A stretch of DNA of 64,000 bases from an uncultured Candidatus Poseidoniales archaeon (GCA_905182185.1 CAJJAP010000011.1:1-64000), one strand, 5' to 3'. Shown: positions 9,689-17,280, numbered from the stretch's first letter. Notes: generated by a model from the letters alone, not told the origin. Numbers and translations are program-made.

Positions 9689-11132
9689 AGGTTAGTCCAG
9701 ATGGTAAGGCCGGGTGGCTTTGCCATGTATCTACAGTATCACCTAAATTACTAATATTGATTTGCAGATAACTTTGATTTGATTCAACTATTATATCTGT
9801 GCTGGCATAGGAGATTGCGCTCGGAGTAATGTCTACAAATGTCAGAGTAAGAGATGCTATTCCAGTCCCACCGGTATTGTTGGCCAATATCGTATATGTC
9901 TTAGTTGGATGGACATCTAGTGCAATACCAGTGATTGCTCCTGAACTATAATTGAATGATATTCCAGTTGGAAGTTGTGGTTGAATCGACCAAACTAAAG
10001 CAACTCCGCCATCATAGGATGGTTCAATGTCAACAGCGTCTACTTGCTTGGCGAATGTGTAATTTCCGACCCCATACAACATATTCGACAATGGTTGATC
10101 GTTGATGGTTAGAGTCAGGTTGTACTGGCTTGTGCCCCCACTATTACTTCCAGTGATTAGGAAATCAGTTTGGTTGAGTAATACTGTTGCTGTCCCCTCA
10201 ATATTACAATTTGAAACAAGTTCTAATCCCGATGGCAATTGTGGCTGGCTAATACAGGTAATGACCGGTCCTTGCGAACTGGTGGCTGCGAGAGGTTGCA
10301 TTGCAATTCCCTTGCTTAGTGTTAAAGCTGAATTTCCTAGTGCTGCATACCAAAGTGATGGGGCTTCATCGACTACAGTGATTTGAATTTCTGCACTCGC
10401 AGAACCTCCAGAATTAGTTGCTATTACACTGTGGTTGGTGCTGCCCAATACAGTCGCAGTTCCACCGATTCGTCCGTTTGAATCAATTATCAGACCCTGT
10501 GGAAGTTCTGGTGTTATATCCCAATTATCTATGCTCATCTCGCCGATTATTGGCAATGGTAACTCACCATAATATCCTAAAATAAAAGTCCATTGTGGTG
10601 AAGGATAACTAAACATTGGTTGGATATTAATTACTGAAATTGTAAGATTAGTAGTTGAAACACCACCACTATTCGAGGCGATAATTGCGTGAGTGGTGCT
10701 ACTGTGTTCGGCTTGTGGGGTCACGGTGATTTCGCCACTGTTTTCATTAAGCGAAATGAATGCTGGGAAGGCTGGATATACCATCCATGAATCTGGGCCA
10801 TCGCCGTCAAATGATGGAGTCAGTGTGTGAATATCTCCGATTACCCATTGCATCACTTCCGCACCATAGGTCAAATTTTGCGGTGCGGTTATATCTTGAC
10901 AATTGCCATCGCGCCAAACTTGATCAGCGGTGCAGTCCTCTGGTTGTGGTGGTTGAGGTTCTGGGTCAACACACACGCCTTGGGTCAGGATTTGTTGACC
11001 CATACATTCTATCGGTTGTTGTTGTTTATCCTCTATATCGCCAAGGTTATCGGTGATAACATATGACCCAGATGCAACCAATATGGCGAGAAGGGTGGCC
11101 ATGACTATCTTGAGCCCCGACCTTTCTTGCAT
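9615..11132 (-). CDS. Surface protein N-terminal part: signal anchor plus tandem putative-Ig (He_PIG) domains
   Basis: N-terminal 505 residues of the large Ig/M60 protein. A hydrophobic segment (residues 8-27, 'IVMATLLAILVASGSYVI') serves as signal peptide or anchor. A short Cys-rich stretch ('CMGQQILTQGVCVDPEPQPPQPEDC') follows, then five or so repeats of about 85 residues built on 'LPxGLxxxxxxGxIxGTA...xSxxATNSGG', the He_PIG putative-Ig pattern. These repeats typically project a catalytic domain from the cell surface. The frame is lost near 9680 and the reading continues in ORF 7121-9688. Downstream tRNA-Arg and rfc genes run in the same direction but are unrelated. Confidence 0.85.
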   Translation of the reverse strand: MQERSGLKIVMATLLAILVASGSYVITDNLGDIEDKQQQPIECMGQQILTQGVCVDPEPQPPQPEDCTADQVWRDGNCQDITAPQNLTYGAEVMQWVIGDIHTLTPSFDGDGPDSWMVYPAFPAFISLNENSGEITVTPQAEHSSTTHAIIASNSGGVSTTNLTISVINIQPMFSYPSPQWTFILGYYGELPLPIIGEMSIDNWDITPELPQGLIIDSNGRIGGTATVLGSTNHSVIATNSGGSASAEIQITVVDEAPSLWYAALGNSALTLSKGIAMQPLAATSSQGPVITCISQPQLPSGLELVSNCNIEGTATVLLNQTDFLITGSNSGGTSQYNLTLTINDQPLSNMLYGVGNYTFAKQVDAVDIEPSYDGGVALVWSIQPQLPTGISFNYSSGAITGIALDVHPTKTYTILANNTGGTGIASLTLTFVDITPSAISYASTDIIVESNQSYLQINISNLGDTVDTWQSHPALPSGLTFASGGNNLWYCRYPCTPYYLHNIC

Positions 11133-11172
11133 TATGGCCCCTCAAAGTCATCACTTAGAAAACTTTCAATAC

Positions 11173-11245
11173 GGGCGCGGCAGGATTTGAACCCGCGGTC
11201 TTCGGCTTAGGAGGCCGATGCATTATCCAGCTGTGCTACACGCCC
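11173..11245 (-). tRNA. tRNA-Arg (anticodon CCT)
   Basis: The minus strand folds as a complete 73-nt tRNA. Acceptor GGGCGTG pairs with CGCGCCC. The D-arm has AGCTGGATAAT. The anticodon stem TCGGC/GCCGA closes the loop CTCCTAA (anticodon CCT, reading AGG). The T-arm is GCGGG-TTCAAAT-CCTGC. No CCA is encoded. It lies between the rfc-like gene and the Ig/M60 gene. Confidence 0.95.
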
Positions 11246-11283
11246 AAGCCTTGCGAAATAATCCTGTGATTAGATGGTTGTGT

Positions 11284-12423
11284 TTATGTTACTACTTGAG
11301 TTGAACCAATTTCTGCTACTTGGTGTAAGAATAATTCAAGTTGAATCCTACCAACGACTGTGTTTTTCAGAGAAACATCGCATTCGGCTAAAGCGATCAA
11401 TAATTGTGAAAGAACTGCTTCATCAAGATGTAGGCGGCTGGCTGTAAATAGATTGTAGAAGTGTTCAACCACTTCTTCTGCTTCGAGATTATATTTTGTC
11501 ATTAACTCGTCTAATTGGCCCATTGCGCCCTTGAGAACTCGTGAGTTTTTGCTACCATTTTTCTCCCAACGCCATTGGTGGACCCTTCCTCTTAGCGCTT
11601 CTTCGATAACCCGTTGTATCTCTCTAACCGAAGTCGCTGCAAGGACTGTTTGTAGGTTTTTTCTGTCATTGAGCAGATTTCTTTGTGATAATAATTGTGT
11701 TAAGAAAATTGCTTTGCGAAGATTACCATTTGATACGTGGGCGATATCGCCTATAATCCCCCTATCTGGTGAGAGTCCTTCTTGTTTGATAATTTGATTC
11801 AAGCGGCTTTCGATATCCTCGCGAGAAATTATTGGAACGCGAATTAACTGAACTCTTGAACGTAAGGCTTCTATGATTCGTGAAGGGGTTCGAGCAGTGA
11901 AAATAAATCTAGCACCGCGGCTACTTTCTTCAACCATGCGGCGTAGGTATGATTGCCTTATTTTGCCAAGAAAATCTGCATCTTCTATGACAATGATTCT
12001 CGATATTGCCGCCCTAGTACCTTCATTGCGTTCTGATGATTCAATTCCGGCCGGGGCTACATCTCCTGCAGTTGCAGGAGAGATATTAGGGGAATAGGCG
12101 TCTAAGGAAGTTCGACCTGCCAGTGTATCTTTGGAGCTTGATCCTTCGGGCCTAAGAAATTCTTCAAACTTCTTCATTGCACCTGATGTTTTTGATAAAT
12201 CTCTAGCCTGGATAATATGGGTTGTGGCTTGCCACGAAGGACCGAGCACTTGCCTAGCGACTAAGCGCCATGCGGCAGTTTTTCCGACCCCAGATGGGCC
12301 AGAAATGAGAAGATGCGGTGGGTTTGCTTGCAGTGAGATGCGTTTGAGGTATTCACGTACGCTCTCTGGAAGGAGAAGTTCGTCAAAACGCCTTGGCGCC
12401 TTTTCCTCGAGCCAACTCGCCAT
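11284..12423 (-). CDS. Replication factor C small-subunit-like clamp-loader ATPase
   Basis: AAA+ subunit of the archaeal sliding-clamp loader, which opens PCNA and loads it on primed DNA. 379 residues. N terminus 'WLEEKAPRRFDELLLPESV' is the RFC box II-type start; Walker A GPSGVGKT near residue 43. Walker B is 'IIVIEDAD' instead of DEAD, and the SRC arginine-finger motif is 'LRSRVQ', lacking Cys. A low-complexity acidic/Ser insertion sits between Walker A and B (residues ~92-135). C-terminal helical collar present. These changes suggest a specialised or partly inactive paralog, like the non-identical subunits of eukaryotic RFC. The start MASWLEEKAP is standard. Confidence 0.85.
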   Translation of the reverse strand: MASWLEEKAPRRFDELLLPESVREYLKRISLQANPPHLLISGPSGVGKTAAWRLVARQVLGPSWQATTHIIQARDLSKTSGAMKKFEEFLRPEGSSSKDTLAGRTSLDAYSPNISPATAGDVAPAGIESSERNEGTRAAISRIIVIEDADFLGKIRQSYLRRMVEESSRGARFIFTARTPSRIIEALRSRVQLIRVPIISREDIESRLNQIIKQEGLSPDRGIIGDIAHVSNGNLRKAIFLTQLLSQRNLLNDRKNLQTVLAATSVREIQRVIEEALRGRVHQWRWEKNGSKNSRVLKGAMGQLDELMTKYNLEAEEVVEHFYNLFTASRLHLDEAVLSQLLIALAECDVSLKNTVVGRIQLELFLHQVAEIGSTQVVT

Positions 12424-12493
12424 CTAAGAACAACTCAAAGTCATAGGTCTTTCAACTCTCCCATCGGGAAGGTTTCAGAAATTGTGCTGAATT

Positions 12494-12643
12494 TCACTCT
12501 GCAGGTAGGCGCTTTGTTCCATTGCGTCGCAATTTCATGAAGATACGGGATCCACATGCCTTACAACTGATACCATTACGCTCTCGGTGGAACGATTCTA
12601 GGCTTCCGCAATCTGCGCATTTGTAATCTACTAGCTCTGCCAT
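12494..12643 (-). CDS. rpo12: DNA-directed RNA polymerase subunit Rpo12 (RpoP)
   Basis: 49-residue gene too short for the ORF track. Translation from ATG at 12643 gives 'MAELVDYKCADCG', then 'SCKACGSRIFMKLRR', ending 'KRLPAE'. Two CxxC knuckles (residues 9-12 and 27-30) and the basic 'GSRI' segment are the signature of archaeal Rpo12/eukaryotic Rpb12, a zinc-binding subunit that bridges Rpo3 and Rpo10 in the RNA polymerase assembly platform. It follows the ubiquitin-like gene on the same strand after about 107 bp and precedes the rfc-like gene, a plausible housekeeping cluster. Confidence 0.88.
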   Translation of the reverse strand: MAELVDYKCADCGSLESFHRERNGISCKACGSRIFMKLRRNGTKRLPAE

Positions 12644-12750
12644 AATACACAACTCCAAACCTTCCGACCAACCACCCTTTCTTGAACCTGTCCGTCGCGT
12701 GACGGTGTGGATTTCGATAAAGTGTGGGGTTGAATTGTCCTAAATCAACT

Positions 12751-13176
12751 TTAGAATCCACCAACTAAACCAGGCATTAAGCGAACCTTGGATGCTTGTG
12801 AAAAGTCAAGGTTATCGATTTCAGCTGCTGAAACCAGGCGGTCATCAACGAAAACCCAGGTTCCTTCGGAGGAAGTTGCCTTCTCGGTTAGTTCACTCTT
12901 GGTCATTTCAACTACACTGTGGCCAGTGGCGTCTGCGATTTCAACAGTAATAGTTGGCTCATCAACTCCACCAACAAGTCCTGGCATCAAGCGAACGCTA
13001 GCATCGTCAGCCATTTCCAGATTATCGATTTCATCTGCTGAAACCAAACGGTCATCGACGAAAACCCATGTTCCCTCTGTGGAACGAGCTTTCTCGGAAA
13101 TTTCGGTCTTTGTCATCTCGACTACACTGTGGCCAGTGGCGTCGGCTATCTCTACGCGGTACATTTTATCGGACAT
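12751..13176 (-). CDS. Tandem ubiquitin-like (beta-grasp) protein, two 70-aa units each ending in Gly-Gly
   Basis: 141 residues made of two nearly identical 70-residue units. Both carry 'VEIADATGHSVVEMTK', 'EGTWVFVDDRLVSA' and the same end 'VRLMPGLVGG'; Gly-Gly falls at residues 69-70 and 139-140, with one extra Phe141 after the last pair. Size, a hydrophobic strand before the end, and a Pro-containing C-terminal Gly-Gly resemble ThiS/MoaD/SAMP and ubiquitin. The head-to-tail layout with one trailing residue resembles polyubiquitin precursors. Start chosen at 13176, where GAGGAGT lies 5 nt upstream; the ORF-track start is 27 codons earlier and lacks this. No E1, E2 or JAMM protease is seen nearby. 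Fold and role are inferred from sequence; the duplication and Gly-Gly ends are plain. Confidence 0.8.
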   Translation of the reverse strand: MSDKMYRVEIADATGHSVVEMTKTEISEKARSTEGTWVFVDDRLVSADEIDNLEMADDASVRLMPGLVGGVDEPTITVEIADATGHSVVEMTKSELTEKATSSEGTWVFVDDRLVSAAEIDNLDFSQASKVRLMPGLVGGF

Positions 13177-13405
13177 TTTTACTCCTCGGTATTTGCTTTG
13201 AAGATTCAAGGGTATATCAACACGCGAATGTGAATTCGTTTGCCGAGTCATACCCATCTCTCCGTTGCATAGATACTATACTTTCAACCTGTTATAAAGA
13301 AACAAAAATACTCTCAAAAACGGGGTGTCGGATTAGCGATAATCTCGTTATTGGAACTATTGCCAACAAACAGACATTCAAAAGCATCAATTCTGTCTTA
13401 CTGAT

Positions 13406-13789
13406 ATGGATTTACCAATAAAAGAAGATATCTGGCATCGAATTATGAAATCTGATAAGTTGAAATCGGGTAAGAAAAAAATGAAAACAATCGGTTTGCG
13501 CAGCATAATGGTGCTAAGAGATAATGAGGGTCTTCGTGCCACAGATGCTCTCTGTAGACATATGGCATGGCCTTTGGCCTATGGTGGTAAGGTAGAAGAT
13601 GGCTGTATTACTTGCCCACTTCACAAAACAAAATATGACTTAGAAAATGGTCAAGTAAAAGAATGGTCGCCATTCCCTCTTTTTCCTCTTTATGGAAAAA
13701 TAGTAGGTAAAATGCGCAAGCAAAGCCCACTTGGCATCCATAAAGTAAGAGAACTTGACGGCTGGATTGAAGTGTTATTGAATGATTAG
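13406..13789 (+). CDS. Rieske-type [2Fe-2S] ferredoxin
   Basis: Small soluble electron carrier. Rieske cluster ligands are visible as CRH (in 'ALCRHMAWPL') and CPLH (in 'ITCPLHKTKYDL') with 'GG' between; the spacing of 16-17 residues is standard. About 127 residues, single domain; 'TKYDLENG' is the ferredoxin-like continuation seen in dioxygenase and nitrite-reductase small subunits. The start may lie downstream (Met near residue 14 or 26). Oxygenase partners are not adjacent, though an AlkB-type hydroxylase occurs at 42 kb. Divergent from the ubiquitin-like gene with about 230 bp between starts. Confidence 0.88.
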   Translation: MDLPIKEDIWHRIMKSDKLKSGKKKMKTIGLRSIMVLRDNEGLRATDALCRHMAWPLAYGGKVEDGCITCPLHKTKYDLENGQVKEWSPFPLFPLYGKIVGKMRKQSPLGIHKVRELDGWIEVLLND

Positions 13790-13827
13790 TTGATCAAATC
13801 GACATCCCAAGGGAATTGATTTGTAGG

Positions 13828-13899
13828 CGCCCACTCCGAGAATTGAACTCGGGTCGCAGGAATGACAATCCTGCATGATAACCTCTACACCAAGCGGGC
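13828..13899 (-). tRNA. tRNA-Asp (anticodon GTC)
   Basis: The minus strand folds as a 72-nt tRNA. Acceptor GCCCGCT pairs with AGTGGGC, the anticodon stem CAGGA/TCCTG encloses loop TTGTCAT with anticodon GTC, and the T-arm is CCGAG-TTCAATT-CTCGG. The discriminator base is G, expected for Asp. CCA is not encoded. Confidence 0.95.
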
Positions 13900-13966
13900 C
13901 TAAGCAAGTCTTCGGTTACACAACCGCTATTTAAGCCGCGCCATGTGGATAGGATGAGGGCGAATT

Positions 13967-14458
13967 ATGGCTACAAAGAAAACTTCTGCTGAATTGGCTC
14001 GTGAAGAGGCCGAAGCAAACCAATTAGACAACATGTTAGGAAATGCTTTTGGCGATGTCGGTGGCATCAGTTCTCCTGTTGTTGAAGAAATTGAAACTCC
14101 TTCCGAACAAGCAGAAATGAGTCTAGATGAGGCTCCTGCTCCAAGCGGTCCAAATTCTGGACCTCCTAGTGGACCCCCTTCAAAATCACCGAGTGGCCCA
14201 CCATCCGGTCCGCCTTCAGGGCCCCCTAGTGGACCCCCTTCAAAATCACCGAGTGGCCCACCATCCGGTCCGCCTTCAGGACCCCCTAGTGGACCTCCTT
14301 CGGAAAAGGAAGAAGCAGAAACTGTGATTGAAGAAGTAGTTGAAGAAACTGCAGAACAAGAAGTGATCGAAGAAACTCCTGAGCCTGTAGTTGAAGAGGT
14401 TGTGGAACAAGAAGTGGTCGAAGAAACTCCTGAACCTGTAGTTGAAGAAACTCCGTGA
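13967..14458 (+). CDS. Repeat-rich N-terminal part of class II aldolase-fold protein
   Basis: First 163 residues of a protein that continues in the same frame at 14531. It begins 'MATKKTSAELAREEAEA', followed by a Pro-rich block of 'SGPPSGPPSKSP' repeats and then acidic 'EETPEPVVEEVVEQEV' repeats, all predicted disordered. The stop at 14456-14458 arises in the acidic repeat: compared with its neighbours the DNA has three single-base additions (CCgTGAGa, and GTGaGTC further on). Together they restore the original frame, so the downstream ORF is in the same phase (564 nt apart). Start ATG follows 'gggcgaatt', a weak site. Confidence 0.75.
   Translation: MATKKTSAELAREEAEANQLDNMLGNAFGDVGGISSPVVEEIETPSEQAEMSLDEAPAPSGPNSGPPSGPPSKSPSGPPSGPPSGPPSGPPSKSPSGPPSGPPSGPPSGPPSEKEEAETVIEEVVEETAEQEVIEETPEPVVEEVVEQEVVEETPEPVVEETP
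14171..14290 (+). repeat. 60-bp tandem direct repeat encoding (PSGPP)n-SKS
   Basis: Two almost identical 60-bp units (14171-14230 and 14231-14290) share 'ccttcaaaatcaccgagtgg' and 'ccaccatccggtccgccttc'. They encode collagen-like but non-triplet Pro/Ser/Gly linker sequence inside the class II aldolase-fold gene. A second set of direct repeats (about 66 bp, encoding acidic Pro-Glu-Pro-Val units) follows at 14360-14600. Confidence 0.9.
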
Positions 14459-14530
14459 GACCTGTAGTTGAAGAGGTTGTGGAACAAGAAGTGAGTCGAA
14501 GAAACTCCTGAGCCTGTAGTTGAAGAGGTT

Positions 14531-15358
14531 GTGGAACAACAAGTGGTCGAAGAAACTCCTGAGCCTGTAGTTGAAGAAACTCCTGAACCTGTGGTTGAAG
14601 AAGCACCTGCGCAGCCTGCTCTTTCTGCAGAAGCAGAAAAAGAAATGGACCGATTAAATGCTGAAATTGCTCGCCTTCGCCGTTCGATGTCTGGTGTTGC
14701 TGAAGTTCTCGAAGATTTGGAAAACCCACCGATGCCCCCGGCTGTCTTGGAAGATATTGTTGTCCCTGCCCACCTTGTTGGTGATTTTGCCCGCTTAGCA
14801 CGTCAATTGGATAGAGAATTATTGATTAGAGCCAATATGGGTACTATCGCAATGCTACATCCAGACAGGCCTGGAGTGATGATATCCACCAAACACATGA
14901 CTTTGCTACCACGCCTAGATGAGCGCGGATTATGTGCAGCGGAACTTGGCTCTGGTGCACCGCGTGGCGCTCCCGAAGAATGGCGCATTTTGGAAGTATT
15001 ACTCGCTTCAGTGAGTTTGCTTACAGGCGGCCCTGCTGCTGTCGTACACTCCTTTGGAGCATATACTACCGCCTCATCTTGTGAGAAAGATTTGATCGTA
15101 GTTCAACCAATTGATGAAGTTGGCAAGAAACAGATTGGCAAGATAATTATTGTTGACCCTGATAACGACAACCCAGAAAACTTCCTACGACAAGTTGCTG
15201 AAGCCTTGACACAAGGTGGAATGCGTTGTGTTGTTATTCGTGGTAATGGCGCTTATGCAGTTGGTGCAGACTTGGACCAAGCGTGGGCAAATGCTGCTAT
15301 GCTCGAACATAGTATGCGAATTGTAATGTTGGCTAGACAAGCAAACCTCAAGATTTGA
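14531..15358 (+). CDS. Class II aldolase/adducin-fold domain protein (C-terminal part)
   Basis: Carries the rest of the acidic repeats, a short coiled coil ('EKEMDRLNAEIARLRRSM') and a C-terminal class II aldolase/adducin-like domain: 'RANMGTIAMLHPDRPGVMIS' and 'GNGAYAVGADLDQAWANAAMLEHS' align with the usual 'RGHGVxAVGxDLxEAxxxAExLE' pattern. The zinc triad looks lost: the HxH of active aldolases is reduced to one His in 'VVHSFGAYT', and the His of RGHG is Asn-Gly. It is therefore probably a non-enzymatic adducin-like fold tethered by a long disordered linker. Same frame as ORF 13967; the two form one gene of about 463 residues. The role is not known. Confidence 0.72.
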   Translation: MEQQVVEETPEPVVEETPEPVVEEAPAQPALSAEAEKEMDRLNAEIARLRRSMSGVAEVLEDLENPPMPPAVLEDIVVPAHLVGDFARLARQLDRELLIRANMGTIAMLHPDRPGVMISTKHMTLLPRLDERGLCAAELGSGAPRGAPEEWRILEVLLASVSLLTGGPAAVVHSFGAYTTASSCEKDLIVVQPIDEVGKKQIGKIIIVDPDNDNPENFLRQVAEALTQGGMRCVVIRGNGAYAVGADLDQAWANAAMLEHSMRIVMLARQANLKI

Positions 15359-15359
15359 T

Positions 15360-15962
15360 TCAGTTTGAATCTTTGCCGTCTCTAGCCTCTTGGCAGACTG
15401 CTACAAAGTTGTCAAACATCTCTTTACCGAATTCAGAATCGTTAACCTCTGGGTGGAATTGTAATCCGAAGCGGTCGCCTTTTTCGTTTTCCATACCTTG
15501 AATTTTACATGATGGGCTGGCAGCAGTGATGAAGAATCCTTTTGGTAATTGGTGGACTTCGTCGTTGTGAGATTCCCATACTGTCTGAGAATCATTGGTA
15601 CCTGCGAATATTTTTCCACCACCATTTTGCAATTCAATTTGCATTGCTCCGAATTCTGGTGCTGGAGATTCGCGAGCATCGCCTCCATAGAATCGGGCCA
15701 TGAATTGATGTCCTGCGCATATTCCAAGTATTGGGATATCCAATTCCAGATAGGCTGCACAGTTTCCTAACTCACCGGTCAACCCAACTCTAGCAGCCCC
15801 GCCAGAAAGAATTATTCCATCGAATTTACGAAGATTCTCAAGTGGAGTTGAGTTTTCTATGATTTGAGTATCTACCTTCAAGTAGCGTAACATTCGCCAT
15901 TCGCGGTGTGTCCATTGCCCACCATTATCAATTACATCAATGACAAGTGGGACTTCGCTCAT
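15360..15962 (-). CDS. guaAA: GMP synthase, glutamine amidotransferase subunit A
   Basis: Class I glutamine amidotransferase that supplies ammonia for XMP to GMP conversion by a separate PPase subunit, the archaeal two-subunit arrangement. About 200 residues. Opening 'VIDNGGQWTHREWRMLRYL' is typical; the oxyanion/nucleophile elbow is 'GICAGHQ' (Cys), and the catalytic His-Glu are in 'GLQFHPEV'. Start placed at the internal Met (MSEVPLVIDV) because relatives begin just before this strand; the track start adds ten unlikely residues. The synthetase subunit is not in the window. Confidence 0.93.
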   Translation of the reverse strand: MSEVPLVIDVIDNGGQWTHREWRMLRYLKVDTQIIENSTPLENLRKFDGIILSGGAARVGLTGELGNCAAYLELDIPILGICAGHQFMARFYGGDARESPAPEFGAMQIELQNGGGKIFAGTNDSQTVWESHNDEVHQLPKGFFITAASPSCKIQGMENEKGDRFGLQFHPEVNDSEFGKEMFDNFVAVCQEARDGKDSN

Positions 15963-16057
15963 ATTGTATCGGTGATGAAAGACGGCCATCAATATGCCGC
16001 CTATTGAGTGATGGCTGAAATAGACGATTTCAAAAGGGACCGCCGTTAGGACAAACT

Positions 16058-17110
16058 ATGCGAAAGGTGCTTGCGCTTTCATTTGTTGCGCTATTATTGG
16101 TGGCTTCATTGCCCACAGTAGCGGCCTGTGAAACCGAAGCGGCCCGTATTGCTAACGGGCAATTGCCTTCACCGACGGGTATTTCCCCTAACAAAGACGA
16201 TTCAATACGCGAAACCGTACGTATTTCAGAAATTGGCCAAACTGTTGCTAGAACTCAATTATGGATGGTATTAATGGGGGCAAATCTGAGCGAACGTCAA
16301 ATCGCAGATGAAATTGACCGAGCCATGATCGAAAACGGTTCTAATCCTGATTGGCCTTCGTTTGAAACAATAGTTGCTTCGGGCGCAAATGGCGCCATTC
16401 CTCATGGAGATGATGAACACGCCGGAGCCGGTCCTAAACAGGTCATGGTGGGCGATATTGTTGTTGTCGATTTAGGAGCGAGGGTGAATGATTGGGTTAG
16501 CGATATTACCAGAACTTATGCGGTTGGTGGAACGGAAAACGAAACCATAATCAAAGCATATAATGCAGTGTATGATGCACAGAATTTGACTTTCCCGTTG
16601 ATTGAAGCTGGCACACCTGCTTGGTCATTAGATGATATTGCTCGCACACATATTGAAAGTGAAGGTTTCGGAGAATATTTCATTCATTCACTCGGGCATG
16701 GTTTTGGAGTCTGCGTTCATGAACCTCCTTTGCTCTCTGGTGGAACAGATGACCCATTATTCGGATTATCATACAACCAGCAACCACTGGCAGTTTACGA
16801 TGCAATCACCATTGAGCCAGGTATTTACATCGAGGGTTGGTTCGGCATCAGGATTGAAGATGATTTCTTGGTAAATCAAGAAGACCATGAATTTTTGAGT
16901 ATAATTATTCCTAGGGATTTAGATTGGTTTATGATCTATGAAGATGCTTACAATGCTTCTGAATTCCCTGGTATTGAAGATAACACTGCTAACTTACCAG
17001 ATGATTCTTCTCTACTACCCGCCCCGGTTGGCATTATCGAAATAATTTGCTTGTTCGCACTTGCAGCATGGAGAAAATTAACGGGCGAAGATACTGTTGA
17101 AATCGTATGA
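16058..17110 (+). CDS. Exported M24-family metallopeptidase (Xaa-Pro aminopeptidase-like)
   Basis: 350 residues with a signal peptide ('VLALSFVALLLVASLPTVAA') and a hydrophobic C-terminal segment near residues 321-337 with a basic end, a likely membrane anchor. The pita-bread catalytic domain keeps all metal ligands: Asp in 'VVDLGARVNDWVSDITRT' (both), His in 'SLGHGFGV', Glu in 'TIEPGIY' and Glu in 'IRIEDDFLV'; 'HEPPLL' supplies the second His. The N-terminal creatinase domain of full-length Xaa-Pro aminopeptidases is reduced. Likely trims Pro-containing peptides outside the cell, as expected for a heterotrophic archaeon. Divergent from guaAA. Confidence 0.88.
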   Translation: MRKVLALSFVALLLVASLPTVAACETEAARIANGQLPSPTGISPNKDDSIRETVRISEIGQTVARTQLWMVLMGANLSERQIADEIDRAMIENGSNPDWPSFETIVASGANGAIPHGDDEHAGAGPKQVMVGDIVVVDLGARVNDWVSDITRTYAVGGTENETIIKAYNAVYDAQNLTFPLIEAGTPAWSLDDIARTHIESEGFGEYFIHSLGHGFGVCVHEPPLLSGGTDDPLFGLSYNQQPLAVYDAITIEPGIYIEGWFGIRIEDDFLVNQEDHEFLSIIIPRDLDWFMIYEDAYNASEFPGIEDNTANLPDDSSLLPAPVGIIEIICLFALAAWRKLTGEDTVEIV

Positions 17111-17154
17111 TTTCATTTTTTAGAAGTAAACTACTTCTGATTTGAATGTAAATT

Positions 17155-17280
17155 TCAATTATTGTAGTGCACTGTTGATGTTCCACAGACGCGGCACCAA
17201 ACCTTTGTTCCATCTTTTCTTGGAATCGTTCCTGTGATGTCGATTATGACTCCACACTTGCATTGAACTGTGTTCCCCAT
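17155..17280 (-). CDS. Small zinc-ribbon protein (41 aa)
   Basis: Short ORF missed by the track. Starts MGNTVQCKCG and contains CxC (residues 7-9) and CxxC (29-32) separated by 'PRKDGTKVW', a compact zinc-ribbon pattern. Protein-coding character is supported by the paired cysteines and charge-rich middle. It lies in the otherwise empty 356-bp gap between the M24 peptidase and the large surface protein. No partner identified. The remaining 17281-17466 is AT-rich leader for the downstream plus gene. Confidence 0.6.
   Translation of the reverse strand: MGNTVQCKCGVIIDITGTIPRKDGTKVWCRVCGTSTVHYNN

Noticed and set aside
14171-14290. Collagen-like protein
   Set aside because: Pro-Ser-Gly-Pro-Pro units do not keep a strict Gly every third residue, so a triple helix is not expected.
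14276-14801. Long minus-strand ORFs (14276-14542, 14286-14801) over the acidic repeat
   Set aside because: They are low-complexity translations of the reverse strand of the repeats, without start context or homology; the plus-strand gene explains the DNA.
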